Assembly: GCF_900116545.1 (NCBI RefSeq)
Contig: NZ_FPCK01000001.1
Coordinates: 744,001 to 808,000, forward strand
From: Devosia crocina
Lineage (GTDB): Bacteria > Pseudomonadota > Alphaproteobacteria > Rhizobiales > Devosiaceae
Direction of reading: 5' to 3'
DNA: 64,000 bases
The stretch's first letter is position 1; each line of letters begins with the position of its first letter. Below are positions 57,815 to 64,000 of the stretch, one piece after another. The notes under the pieces were generated by a model. It did no database searches. It was given only the letters and a program-made list of their open reading frames with translations, and was not told the origin of the DNA. Made by a program: the position numbers and the translations under genes.

Positions 57815-57841
57815 GGGCTCCGCGGAAACGCGGGGCCCTTT
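57815..57841 (+). terminator. Intra-operon hairpin after chvE
   Basis: GGGCTCCGCG (57815-57824) pairs with CGCGGGGCCC (57829-57838, one wobble) around a GAAA tetraloop and is followed by three T residues. It lies 22 bases past the chvE stop and probably partially terminates or stabilises the chvE message before gguA. Confidence 0.68.
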
Positions 57842-57905
57842 CAGAATTTTGGGTGATCAGGTTCGATGAAGGTATTCGCCTAGCGCGGAATTCGCCAACC
57901 ACTGG

Positions 57906-57974
57906 ATGTCACCCCGGCGAAGGCCGGGCCCATCCCGAGATCTCAAGATGGGCCCCGGGCTTCGCCGGGGTCAC
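57906..57974. repeat. Intergenic palindromic element in the chvE-gguA gap
   Basis: Two arms of about 27 bases are near-perfect reverse complements: CACCCCGGCGAAGG with GGGCCCATC on the left, and GATGGGCC with CTTCGCCGGGGTCAC on the right, separated by about 12 bases. It is typical of dispersed palindromes in alphaproteobacteria and adds a second hairpin between chvE and gguA. Confidence 0.78.
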
Positions 57975-58027
57975 AATCGAGAGTGTGAGGGCAATAGAGT
58001 GCCCGCACTTCAAATGCAGGGCCCAGT

Positions 58028-59560
58028 ATGTCCAAGACCATTCTGGAGATGCGCAGCATCACCAAGACATTTCCCGGCGTGAAGGCGCTCTCCGACGTCA
58101 ATCTGGACGTCGTCGAGGGCGAAATCCATGCCATTTGCGGCGAGAACGGCGCCGGCAAATCGACCCTGATGAAGGTGCTGAGCGGGGTTTATCCGCACGG
58201 TTCCTATGAGGGCCAGATCGTCTACAAGGGCGAGGAGCAGCATTTCCGCTCCATTCGCGACAGCGAACACAAGGGCATCGTCATTATTCATCAGGAGCTG
58301 GCGCTGGTGCCGCTTCTGTCGATCGCGGAAAACATCTTTCTTGGCAACGAACAGGCCAAGGGCGGGGTGATCGATTGGGACGAAACCCGCGATGGTGCCC
58401 GCAAACTGCTCTCCATGGTGGGGCTGAGCGAAGATCCCGACACGCTCGTGACCAATATCGGTGTGGGCAAGCAGCAGCTGGTGGAAATCGCCAAGGCGCT
58501 GTCCAAGCAGGTGCAACTGCTGATCCTTGACGAGCCGACCGCCTCGCTTTCTGAAAAAGACAGCCAGGCGCTGCTCGACCTGCTGCTCGAATTCAAAAAG
58601 CAGGGCATCACCTCGATCATCATCAGCCACAAGCTCAACGAGATCTCGCGCATTGCCGACCGCGTGACCGTGATCCGGGACGGGCGCACCATTGAAACGA
58701 TGGACACCGACCAGATCACCGAAGACCGGATCATCACCTCGATGGTGGGCCGCTCGCTCGATGACCGCTATCCCACGCGCGAGCCGAAAATCGGCGACGT
58801 GATCATCGAGGTGAAGAACTGGTCGGTCTATCACCCGCAGCATCGCGAGCGGCAGGTGACCAAGGACGTCAACATCACCTTGCGCAAGGGCGAGGTCGTC
58901 GGTATTGCGGGCCTGATGGGTTCGGGTCGCACCGAATTTGCCATGAGCCTTTTCGGCCGCTCCTATGGCCAGAAGATTACCGGCGAAGTGATCAAGGACG
59001 GCCAGCGCATCGATGTTTCAACCGTCGAGCGGGCGATCCGCAACGGCATCGCCTATGGCACCGAAGACCGCAAGACCTTCGGGCTCAATCTGATCGACCA
59101 CATCAAGCACAATGTCACCATCGCCAACCTGCCAGGCATTTCCCGCTGGGGCGTGATCGACGATTTGACCGAGCTCGATGTCGCAAACGACTATCGAAAG
59201 AAGACCAATATCCGCTCTTCGAGCGTCTACCAGACCGTGGGCAACCTTTCGGGCGGCAACCAGCAAAAGGTCGTTCTGTCCAAGTGGCTCTATGCCAATC
59301 CGGACGTGTTGATCCTCGACGAGCCGACCCGCGGGATCGATGTGGGCGCGAAATATGAAATCTACACCATCATCAACCAGCTCGCCGCCCAGGGTAAGGC
59401 GATCCTGGTGATCTCTTCGGAAATGCCGGAACTGCTCGGCATCACCGACCGACTTTACGTAATGAACGAAGGCCGCATCGTGGGCGAGATGCCCACCAGC
59501 GAGGCGAGCCAGGAAAAGATCATGCGCGCTATCGTGCGCGCAGAAGGAAAGGCATCATGA
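58028..59560 (+). CDS. gguA: Sugar ABC transporter ATP-binding protein
   Basis: A 510-residue tandem ABC protein. The first module has Walker [10 protein letters not shown] at 38-46, [16 protein letters not shown] as signature and [16 protein letters not shown]; the second has GLMGSGRTE in place of a normal Walker A (a degenerate P-loop, usual for this class), [16 protein letters not shown] and [17 protein letters not shown]. This is the RbsA/XylG/GguA layout. It works with ChvE and GguB. Its stop overlaps the gguB start (ATGA at 59557-59560). Confidence 0.94.
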   Translation: MSKTILEMRSITKTFPGVKALSDVNLDVVEGEIHAICGENGAGKSTLMKVLSGVYPHGSYEGQIVYKGEEQHFRSIRDSEHKGIVIIHQELALVPLLSIAENIFLGNEQAKGGVIDWDETRDGARKLLSMVGLSEDPDTLVTNIGVGKQQLVEIAKALSKQVQLLILDEPTASLSEKDSQALLDLLLEFKKQGITSIIISHKLNEISRIADRVTVIRDGRTIETMDTDQITEDRIITSMVGRSLDDRYPTREPKIGDVIIEVKNWSVYHPQHRERQVTKDVNITLRKGEVVGIAGLMGSGRTEFAMSLFGRSYGQKITGEVIKDGQRIDVSTVERAIRNGIAYGTEDRKTFGLNLIDHIKHNVTIANLPGISRWGVIDDLTELDVANDYRKKTNIRSSSVYQTVGNLSGGNQQKVVLSKWLYANPDVLILDEPTRGIDVGAKYEIYTIINQLAAQGKAILVISSEMPELLGITDRLYVMNEGRIVGEMPTSEASQEKIMRAIVRAEGKAS

Positions 59561-60834
59561 CCGTTCAAACCGCACCCGGCGGCACCGCAGCCGCCAAGGC
59601 GAAACCCAGCGAACTGAGCTTTCTGGGAGCTCTTCAGGCCAATATGCGCGATTATGGCCTGCTGCTCGCACTGATCCTGATCATGCTGTTTTTCCAGTAT
59701 TTCACCAATGGCGTGCTCTTCAAGCCGGTGAACCTGACCAATATCATCCTGCAGAACAGCTATATCATCGTGATGGCGCTGGGCATGCTGCTGGTGATCG
59801 TGGCCGGCCATATCGACCTTTCGGTCGGTTCGGTTTCGGGCTTTATCGGCGCTCTTGCCGCCATGCTCATGGTGGGGTGGCGGTTTCCGCCCGAACTCGC
59901 TTTCCTTGCCCATCCGCTTGTGGCAGGCGCAATCTGCCTTGCGGCAGGGGCGGCGATCGGCGCGGCGCAGGGCTATATCATTGCTTATCACCGCGTCCCC
60001 GCCTTTATCGTGACGCTGGCCGGAATGCTGATCTTCAAGGGCCTGTCGCTTGCTGTCCTGGCCGGCAAGTCGGTCGGGCCGTTCCCGGCCGAATTCCAGC
60101 TGCTTTCTGCCGGTTTCATCCCTGATTTCGTCGGCCCAATCACCATGCCGTGGCTGGCCGAGAACGGGCAGAACGTGGTGTTGCACTCGACAACCATGGT
60201 GATCGCCATTCTCGCTGTCGTCGGCATGGTGTTTTCCGCCATTCGCGGCCGCGCCCGCCGCAAGTTGCGCGGCTACGATGTCGAGCCGTTCAGCCTGTTT
60301 GTGGTCAAGAACGTCGTCATTGCGGCGCTCGTGATGTTCTTTGCCTATATGCTGGCTTCCTATCGCGGCCTGCCCAATGTGCTCGTAGTCATGGGCATCC
60401 TGATCGCCGGCTTCGTGTTCCTGACCAAGAAGATGACGTTTGGCCGGCGTATCTATGCGCTCGGCGGCAACCTCAAGGCAGCTTCGCTTTCGGGCATCAA
60501 GACCGAACGGACGACGTTCTACATCTTCGCCATCATGGGTGCGCTGGCAGCGCTTGCCGGCATGATCTATGCGGCGCGCCTCAATTCGGCGACGCCGAAA
60601 GCCGGACAGGGGCTTGAGCTCGACGTGATCGCGGCCGTGTTCATCGGCGGCGCCTCGGCGCTCGGTGGCGTGGGGCAGGTGGCCGGAGCCGTGATCGGCG
60701 CGTTCATCATGGGCGTGATGAACAATGGCATGTCGATCATGGGCGTCAACATCGACTGGCAGCAGATGATCAAGGGCGTGGTGCTGCTGGCCGCCGTGTT
60801 CTTCGATCTTTACAACAAGAACCGCTCGGCCTGA
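59557..60834 (+). CDS. gguB: Sugar ABC transporter permease
   Basis: A 425-residue inner-membrane protein with about ten helices. It contains [82 protein letters not shown], and [39 protein letters not shown], all typical of the RbsC/XylH/GguB class. The length above 400 residues agrees with GguB/XylH rather than RbsC. Coupled to gguA by a 4-base overlap; a terminator follows. Confidence 0.94.
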   Translation: MTVQTAPGGTAAAKAKPSELSFLGALQANMRDYGLLLALILIMLFFQYFTNGVLFKPVNLTNIILQNSYIIVMALGMLLVIVAGHIDLSVGSVSGFIGALAAMLMVGWRFPPELAFLAHPLVAGAICLAAGAAIGAAQGYIIAYHRVPAFIVTLAGMLIFKGLSLAVLAGKSVGPFPAEFQLLSAGFIPDFVGPITMPWLAENGQNVVLHSTTMVIAILAVVGMVFSAIRGRARRKLRGYDVEPFSLFVVKNVVIAALVMFFAYMLASYRGLPNVLVVMGILIAGFVFLTKKMTFGRRIYALGGNLKAASLSGIKTERTTFYIFAIMGALAALAGMIYAARLNSATPKAGQGLELDVIAAVFIGGASALGGVGQVAGAVIGAFIMGVMNNGMSIMGVNIDWQQMIKGVVLLAAVFFDLYNKNRSA

Positions 60835-60857
60835 TGGTTTTGCACTGACGGAAAAGG

Positions 60858-60886
60858 GGCCGCTGGGGAAACCTGGCGGCCTTTTT
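60858..60886 (+). terminator. Terminator of the chvE-gguAB operon
   Basis: GGCCGC (60858-60863) and GCGGCC (60876-60881) form a stem with a partly paired loop, followed by five T residues at 60882-60886. It starts 24 bases after the gguB stop. Confidence 0.82.
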
Positions 60887-60912
60887 GCTTTGATTTTTCC
60901 CTCAGAGGCCTT

Positions 60913-60951
60913 CCGACGTCGGAGATGGATTGCCCGGACAAGCCGGGCAAT
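60913..60951. repeat. Intergenic palindromes after the sugar operon
   Basis: CCGACGTCGG (60913-60922) is a perfect 10-base palindrome, and ATTGCCCGG (60929-60937) pairs with CCGGGCAAT (60943-60951). The second is a widespread alphaproteobacterial intergenic hairpin form. The two lie between convergent gguB and the VOC gene. Confidence 0.7.
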
Positions 60952-61017
60952 GACGGTGGTGGGATGGGGTGTTCGTTTGAAAGCGCTCCACCGGCCCTCG
61001 AAGCAAGCAGCGATTTC

Positions 61018-61422
61018 CTATTTGGTCGCTTTGCCGCGGGCGCAGGCTTCGATGTTGTTGCCGTCGGGGTCGAGGACGAAGGCGCCGTAATAGGCGCCGG
61101 CGCCCTGGCGGGGGCCGGGGGGCCCGTTGTCGGTGCCGCCGTTTTCAAGAGCGGCCCGGTGGAAGGCGTCGACCATGGCCTTGTCCCTCGCCTGCAAGGC
61201 GACGTGCATCTGGTTGAGGCCAGCCCGTGACCCTTCGACCCAGTATGAGGGGCGGGTGGTGCCGATCCAGAGATAGGGGATGGGTTCGACCGCGCTTTTG
61301 CCGAACAGAAAGGCCTCGGGGCCATTGTCAGCGGTTTGGAGCCCCAGGGCAGCGGCGATGGCATCGTAGAAGCGGCGCGCCCGGGCGAGGTCGGAAACGA
61401 CGACACCGGTGTGGTCGATCAT
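61018..61422 (-). CDS. VOC-family (glyoxalase/bleomycin-resistance fold) protein
   Basis: The ATG at 61422 is preceded by GGAGG and gives 134 residues, one VOC module. It opens MIDHTGVVVSDLARARRFYDA and ends AYYGAFVLDPDGNNIEACARG, the two beta-alpha-beta-beta-beta units. Likely metal ligands are His4, His73 (NQMHVAL) and Glu126 (NIEAC). VOC proteins act as glyoxalases, dioxygenases or drug-binding proteins; the reaction is not decided. An exact EcfG promoter lies in the 50-base gap upstream. An open frame extending to 61908 runs through the RND gene and is a shadow. Confidence 0.85.
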   Translation of the reverse strand: MIDHTGVVVSDLARARRFYDAIAAALGLQTADNGPEAFLFGKSAVEPIPYLWIGTTRPSYWVEGSRAGLNQMHVALQARDKAMVDAFHRAALENGGTDNGPPGPRQGAGAYYGAFVLDPDGNNIEACARGKATK

Positions 61423-61446
61423 GAGTAACCTCCGCGTCTGCTGGAA

Positions 61447-61471
61447 AACGCGGAGGGGGATGGGTCGTTCC
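61447..61471 (-). promoter_or_regulatory. EcfG-type promoter of the VOC gene
   Basis: On the minus strand GGAAC (61471-61467) and CGTT (61450-61447) are separated by exactly 16 bases. The -10 element is 24 bases before the ATG at 61422, leaving a short leader that contains the GGAGG site. The box begins immediately after the stop codon of the RND gene. Confidence 0.75.
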
Positions 61472-61472
61472 G

Positions 61473-64000
61473 CTATTCGGCAGGCTCGGGCCGGGCGTTG
61501 GCGTCGTCGAGCTCGCGCTCGAGGCGGGCCTCTTCTTCGGCCTTGGGTTTGCTGAAGCGGGCGAGCAGCAGATAGGCAACGGGCGTGAGATAAAGCGTGG
61601 CGATGGCGGCGAAGCCGAGGCCGCCGACCATGACCCAGCCGAGTGCGGAGCGGGCCTCGGCGCCAGCACCAGAGGCGAGCACCAGCGGCACGCCGCCCAA
61701 GATGGTGGCGAGCATGGTCATCATCACCGGACGCAAGCGGATGTTGGAGGCCTCCTCGATGGCCTCGGCAACGGAATAGCCGCGGTCGCGCAACTGATTG
61801 GCGAATTCGACGATCAGAATGCCGTTCTTGGCCATGATGCCGACGACGAGGACAAGCCCGATCTGGGAGAAGATGTTGAGGCTGCCGCCGGTGACGAGGA
61901 TGGCCCAAAGCCCGGCGGCGACACCGAAGGGCACGGTGGCCATGACGATGATGGCGCTCCAGAAGCTCTCGAACTGGGCGGCGAGGACGAGGAGGATGAT
62001 GACGAGCGCGAAGCCGAAGGTGGCAAAGAGCGCGTTGTTTGCTTCGCCGATGGTCTTGGCCTCGGCGAGCGGGACGATGCTGGTGCCCTGGGGCAGAATG
62101 GGCGCGGCAATCTCGAGGACCTGGTTATAGGCGTCGCCAAGTGCAAGGCCCCCTTCGAGCGTGGCGGTAACCGCAACGGCGCGGCGCTGCTGCTCGCGGC
62201 GAAGCGAGGGTGGAACCGGTGCTTCCTCGATGGAAGCGATGGTGGACATGGGCACGTAGCGGCCATCCCCAGCGCGGATGAAAAGGGTTTCGAGATCGCG
62301 CGGATCGTTGACCGGATGGGCGGTCGAAACCATGCGGATGGAATAGCTGGTATCGTTGATGAAGATGCTGCCGACATCGGCGCCGTCGATCATGGCCTGC
62401 ATGGTGGTGGCAAGGCCGTTGATGTCGATGCCCAGCGCATCGGCGCGGGCGCGATCGACCGTGAGGGTCAGTTGCGGCTGGGTGGTGTCGAAATCGACGG
62501 TGACGCGGCCAAAGCGGCCATCGGCTTCGAGGGAATCGGCAATGGTTTCGGCGGTGTCGGCGAGGACGGCATAGTCTGAACCGGCAATGGCGAATTGCAG
62601 CCCCGAGCCGCCACCACGAATGCCGAGGCTGTTGCCCTGGCTGACAAAGGCGCGGACGCCGGGCACCTGGGTCATCAAGGCGTTGATCTCGGCCGCGATA
62701 ACCTGCTGGCTGCGCTCGCGCTCGCCCCAGGGCGCCAGCGACATGGCGATCATGCCGCCATTGCCCCAGCCGGACAGAACGAACATGGAGCGCACTTCAC
62801 CGCTTTCAACATAGGGCTGAAGCATGGTTTCGACCTGGCTGAGGCGGGTGCGGACGAAATCGAGGCTGACCGTGTTGGGAGCGCTGATGCGCAGGTTGAT
62901 GGCGGAGCGATCCTCGGGCGGGGTGATCTCCTGGCGCAGGCTGCCATAAACGTAATAGGCAGAGCCGGCAAAGAGGGCGGCGATCAGGATGACGACCACG
63001 GAATTCCTGAGCGCGACGCGTAGCGTTGCCCGGTAGAAGCCGCCGACCGCGCGTCCGAAGGCGCTAAAGATGCCGCCGGTATGTTCCTTGTGTCCGGCCT
63101 TGAGAAGGCGGGAGGCGATCATCGGACCCATGCTGAGCGCCACGACCGAAGAGAGGAGAACCGCGATGGCGAGGGTAAAGCCAAATTCGCGGAAAAGGCG
63201 CCCCGTATGGCCCGAGAGGAACGAGAGGGGCACGAAGACGGCTGCGAGCGTCAGGGTGGTGGCGATGACGGCAAAGAAAACTTCCTGCGTGCCGAGCACG
63301 GCAGCGGCGCGTGGCCCGGCGCCCAGATGCTTGCGGCGCATGATGTTTTCAAGAACCACGATGGCGTCGTCGACCACGAGCCCCGTGGCGAGCACCAGAG
63401 CCAGAAGCGTGATGATATTGAGCGAGAAGCCGGCGATATACATGCCCGCCACTGCGCCGAGAAGGGCGATGGGCATGGCGATCGCGGGCACGAGCACTGC
63501 ACGAAGATCGAGCAGGAACAGGTAGATGATGGCGACCACAACGACGAGCGCAACAAGAAGCGCCAGCTGCACCTCGTGCAGCGCACCTTCGATGAAAACG
63601 GCTTCATCGCTCGAGATCTTAATGTCGACGCCTTCGGGCAATGTCTGATTCAGACTGTCGACCGCATCCTGGATGGCGTGAGAGATCGAGACGCTATTGG
63701 ACTGGGCCTGACGCACGATGCCGATGCCGATGCCGGGCTTGCCATCGGAGCGTATGGCGGAGGTGCTGGCGGCAGCGTCGAACACGACATTGGCGACATC
63801 GCCGAGCCGGGTGCGGCCATTGATGATGATGTCTTCGAAATCGGCGGGGTCGGTAATCTCGGACATGGCTCTGACCGAGATGTTCTGATTGGGGCCGTTG
63901 ATCGAGCCGGCCGGAGAATCGAAGGCGACGGTGGAGAGCGCGGTGCGGATATCGGCAACGGTCAAGCCGCGGCTTGCCAGCTTGACCGGATCGATATCGA
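61473..64000 (-). CDS. RND efflux pump inner-membrane subunit, C-terminal 841 residues (5' end outside window)
   Basis: The frame stays open to the right edge (VKLASRGLTVADIRTAL at the start, the usual DPxKLAxxGLT of the PN/PC porter region), so the apparent start at 63965 is not real and about 180 N-terminal residues are missing. Visible features are the helix block with GLVVDDAIVVLENI (proton-relay Asp pair), a large second periplasmic loop, and the second helix block with FSQIGLVLVVGIMAKNGILIVEFANQLRD and RPVMMTMLATILGGVPLVLASGAGAEAR. These mark HAE-type RND pumps. It exports hydrophobic or toxic compounds. No membrane-fusion partner is in the window. Confidence 0.94.
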   Translation of the reverse strand, partial: DIDPVKLASRGLTVADIRTALSTVAFDSPAGSINGPNQNISVRAMSEITDPADFEDIIINGRTRLGDVANVVFDAAASTSAIRSDGKPGIGIGIVRQAQSNSVSISHAIQDAVDSLNQTLPEGVDIKISSDEAVFIEGALHEVQLALLVALVVVVAIIYLFLLDLRAVLVPAIAMPIALLGAVAGMYIAGFSLNIITLLALVLATGLVVDDAIVVLENIMRRKHLGAGPRAAAVLGTQEVFFAVIATTLTLAAVFVPLSFLSGHTGRLFREFGFTLAIAVLLSSVVALSMGPMIASRLLKAGHKEHTGGIFSAFGRAVGGFYRATLRVALRNSVVVILIAALFAGSAYYVYGSLRQEITPPEDRSAINLRISAPNTVSLDFVRTRLSQVETMLQPYVESGEVRSMFVLSGWGNGGMIAMSLAPWGERERSQQVIAAEINALMTQVPGVRAFVSQGNSLGIRGGGSGLQFAIAGSDYAVLADTAETIADSLEADGRFGRVTVDFDTTQPQLTLTVDRARADALGIDINGLATTMQAMIDGADVGSIFINDTSYSIRMVSTAHPVNDPRDLETLFIRAGDGRYVPMSTIASIEEAPVPPSLRREQQRRAVAVTATLEGGLALGDAYNQVLEIAAPILPQGTSIVPLAEAKTIGEANNALFATFGFALVIILLVLAAQFESFWSAIIVMATVPFGVAAGLWAILVTGGSLNIFSQIGLVLVVGIMAKNGILIVEFANQLRDRGYSVAEAIEEASNIRLRPVMMTMLATILGGVPLVLASGAGAEARSALGWVMVGGLGFAAIATLYLTPVAYLLLARFSKPKAEEEARLERELDDANARPEPAE

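Noticed and set aside
61423..61908. N-terminal extension of the VOC frame
   Set aside because: It lies antiparallel in phase over the RND gene, and the internal ATG at 61422 has GGAGG and starts exactly at the VOC domain.

Overview
The window is chromosomal DNA from a GC-rich alphaproteobacterium, most likely of the order Hyphomicrobiales (a Devosia-like lineage would fit; this is inference). The reasons are the mdh-sucC-sucD-sucA-sucB-lpdA order, a PhyR/NepR/EcfG general-stress locus, a ChvE-GguA-GguB sugar transporter, an Omp19-type lipoprotein and typical alphaproteobacterial intergenic palindromes. Coding density is high. I saw no tRNA, rRNA, CRISPR array, insertion sequence, integrase or prophage. 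Both window edges cut a gene: the 3' part of tamA at the left and an RND pump gene at the right.

Layout. 1-4952: tamA (partial) and tamB, outer-membrane assembly. 5007-12188 (minus strand): a peptide-type ABC transporter in the order yejB-yejE-yejF-yejA, then an exported metallophosphoesterase. 12386-14691: a small DUF2007 protein, an Omp19/Inh-like lipoprotein and a ZapE-type ATPase. 14834-25854: malate dehydrogenase, succinyl-CoA synthetase, the 2-oxoglutarate dehydrogenase complex and lpdA, with a secreted protein, a MAPEG protein and a LysE exporter inserted before lpdA. 26174-33994: an unsaturated-uronate/hexuronate block with a TRAP transporter, a GntR regulator, kduI, kduD, kdgF, a TRIC-type membrane protein and uxuA. 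34064-36991: a receiver protein and a membrane GGDEF-EAL protein. 37038-40564 (minus): an amino-acid ABC transporter ending in a thiamine-binding-type small protein. 40748-48676: ydcF, then the stress area with phyR (minus), nepR-ecfG (plus), a degenerate receiver, a Crp/Fnr regulator, a CHASE3/HisKA_2 sensor kinase, a lipid kinase and several small membrane proteins. 48778-55406 (minus): a three-gene transglutaminase / DUF2126 amidoligase / circularly permuted ATP-grasp-alpha-E cluster. 55508-60834: a GntR regulator divergent from chvE-gguA-gguB. 61018-64000 (minus): a VOC protein and the RND pump.

Two patterns link the parts. First, four exact matches to the EcfG promoter form GGAAC-N16/17-CGTT precede small genes in the same window as the EcfG system itself (DUF1328, a 55-aa membrane protein, DUF883 plus its partner, and the VOC protein), suggesting a local general-stress regulon. 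Second, all four ABC/TRAP operons have a strong hairpin just after the solute-binding-protein gene, which probably keeps binding protein more abundant than its permease or ATPase. The least understood multi-gene system here is the transglutaminase/amidoligase/ATP-grasp cluster, which looks like an uncharacterised peptide-bond-forming and peptide-processing pathway.
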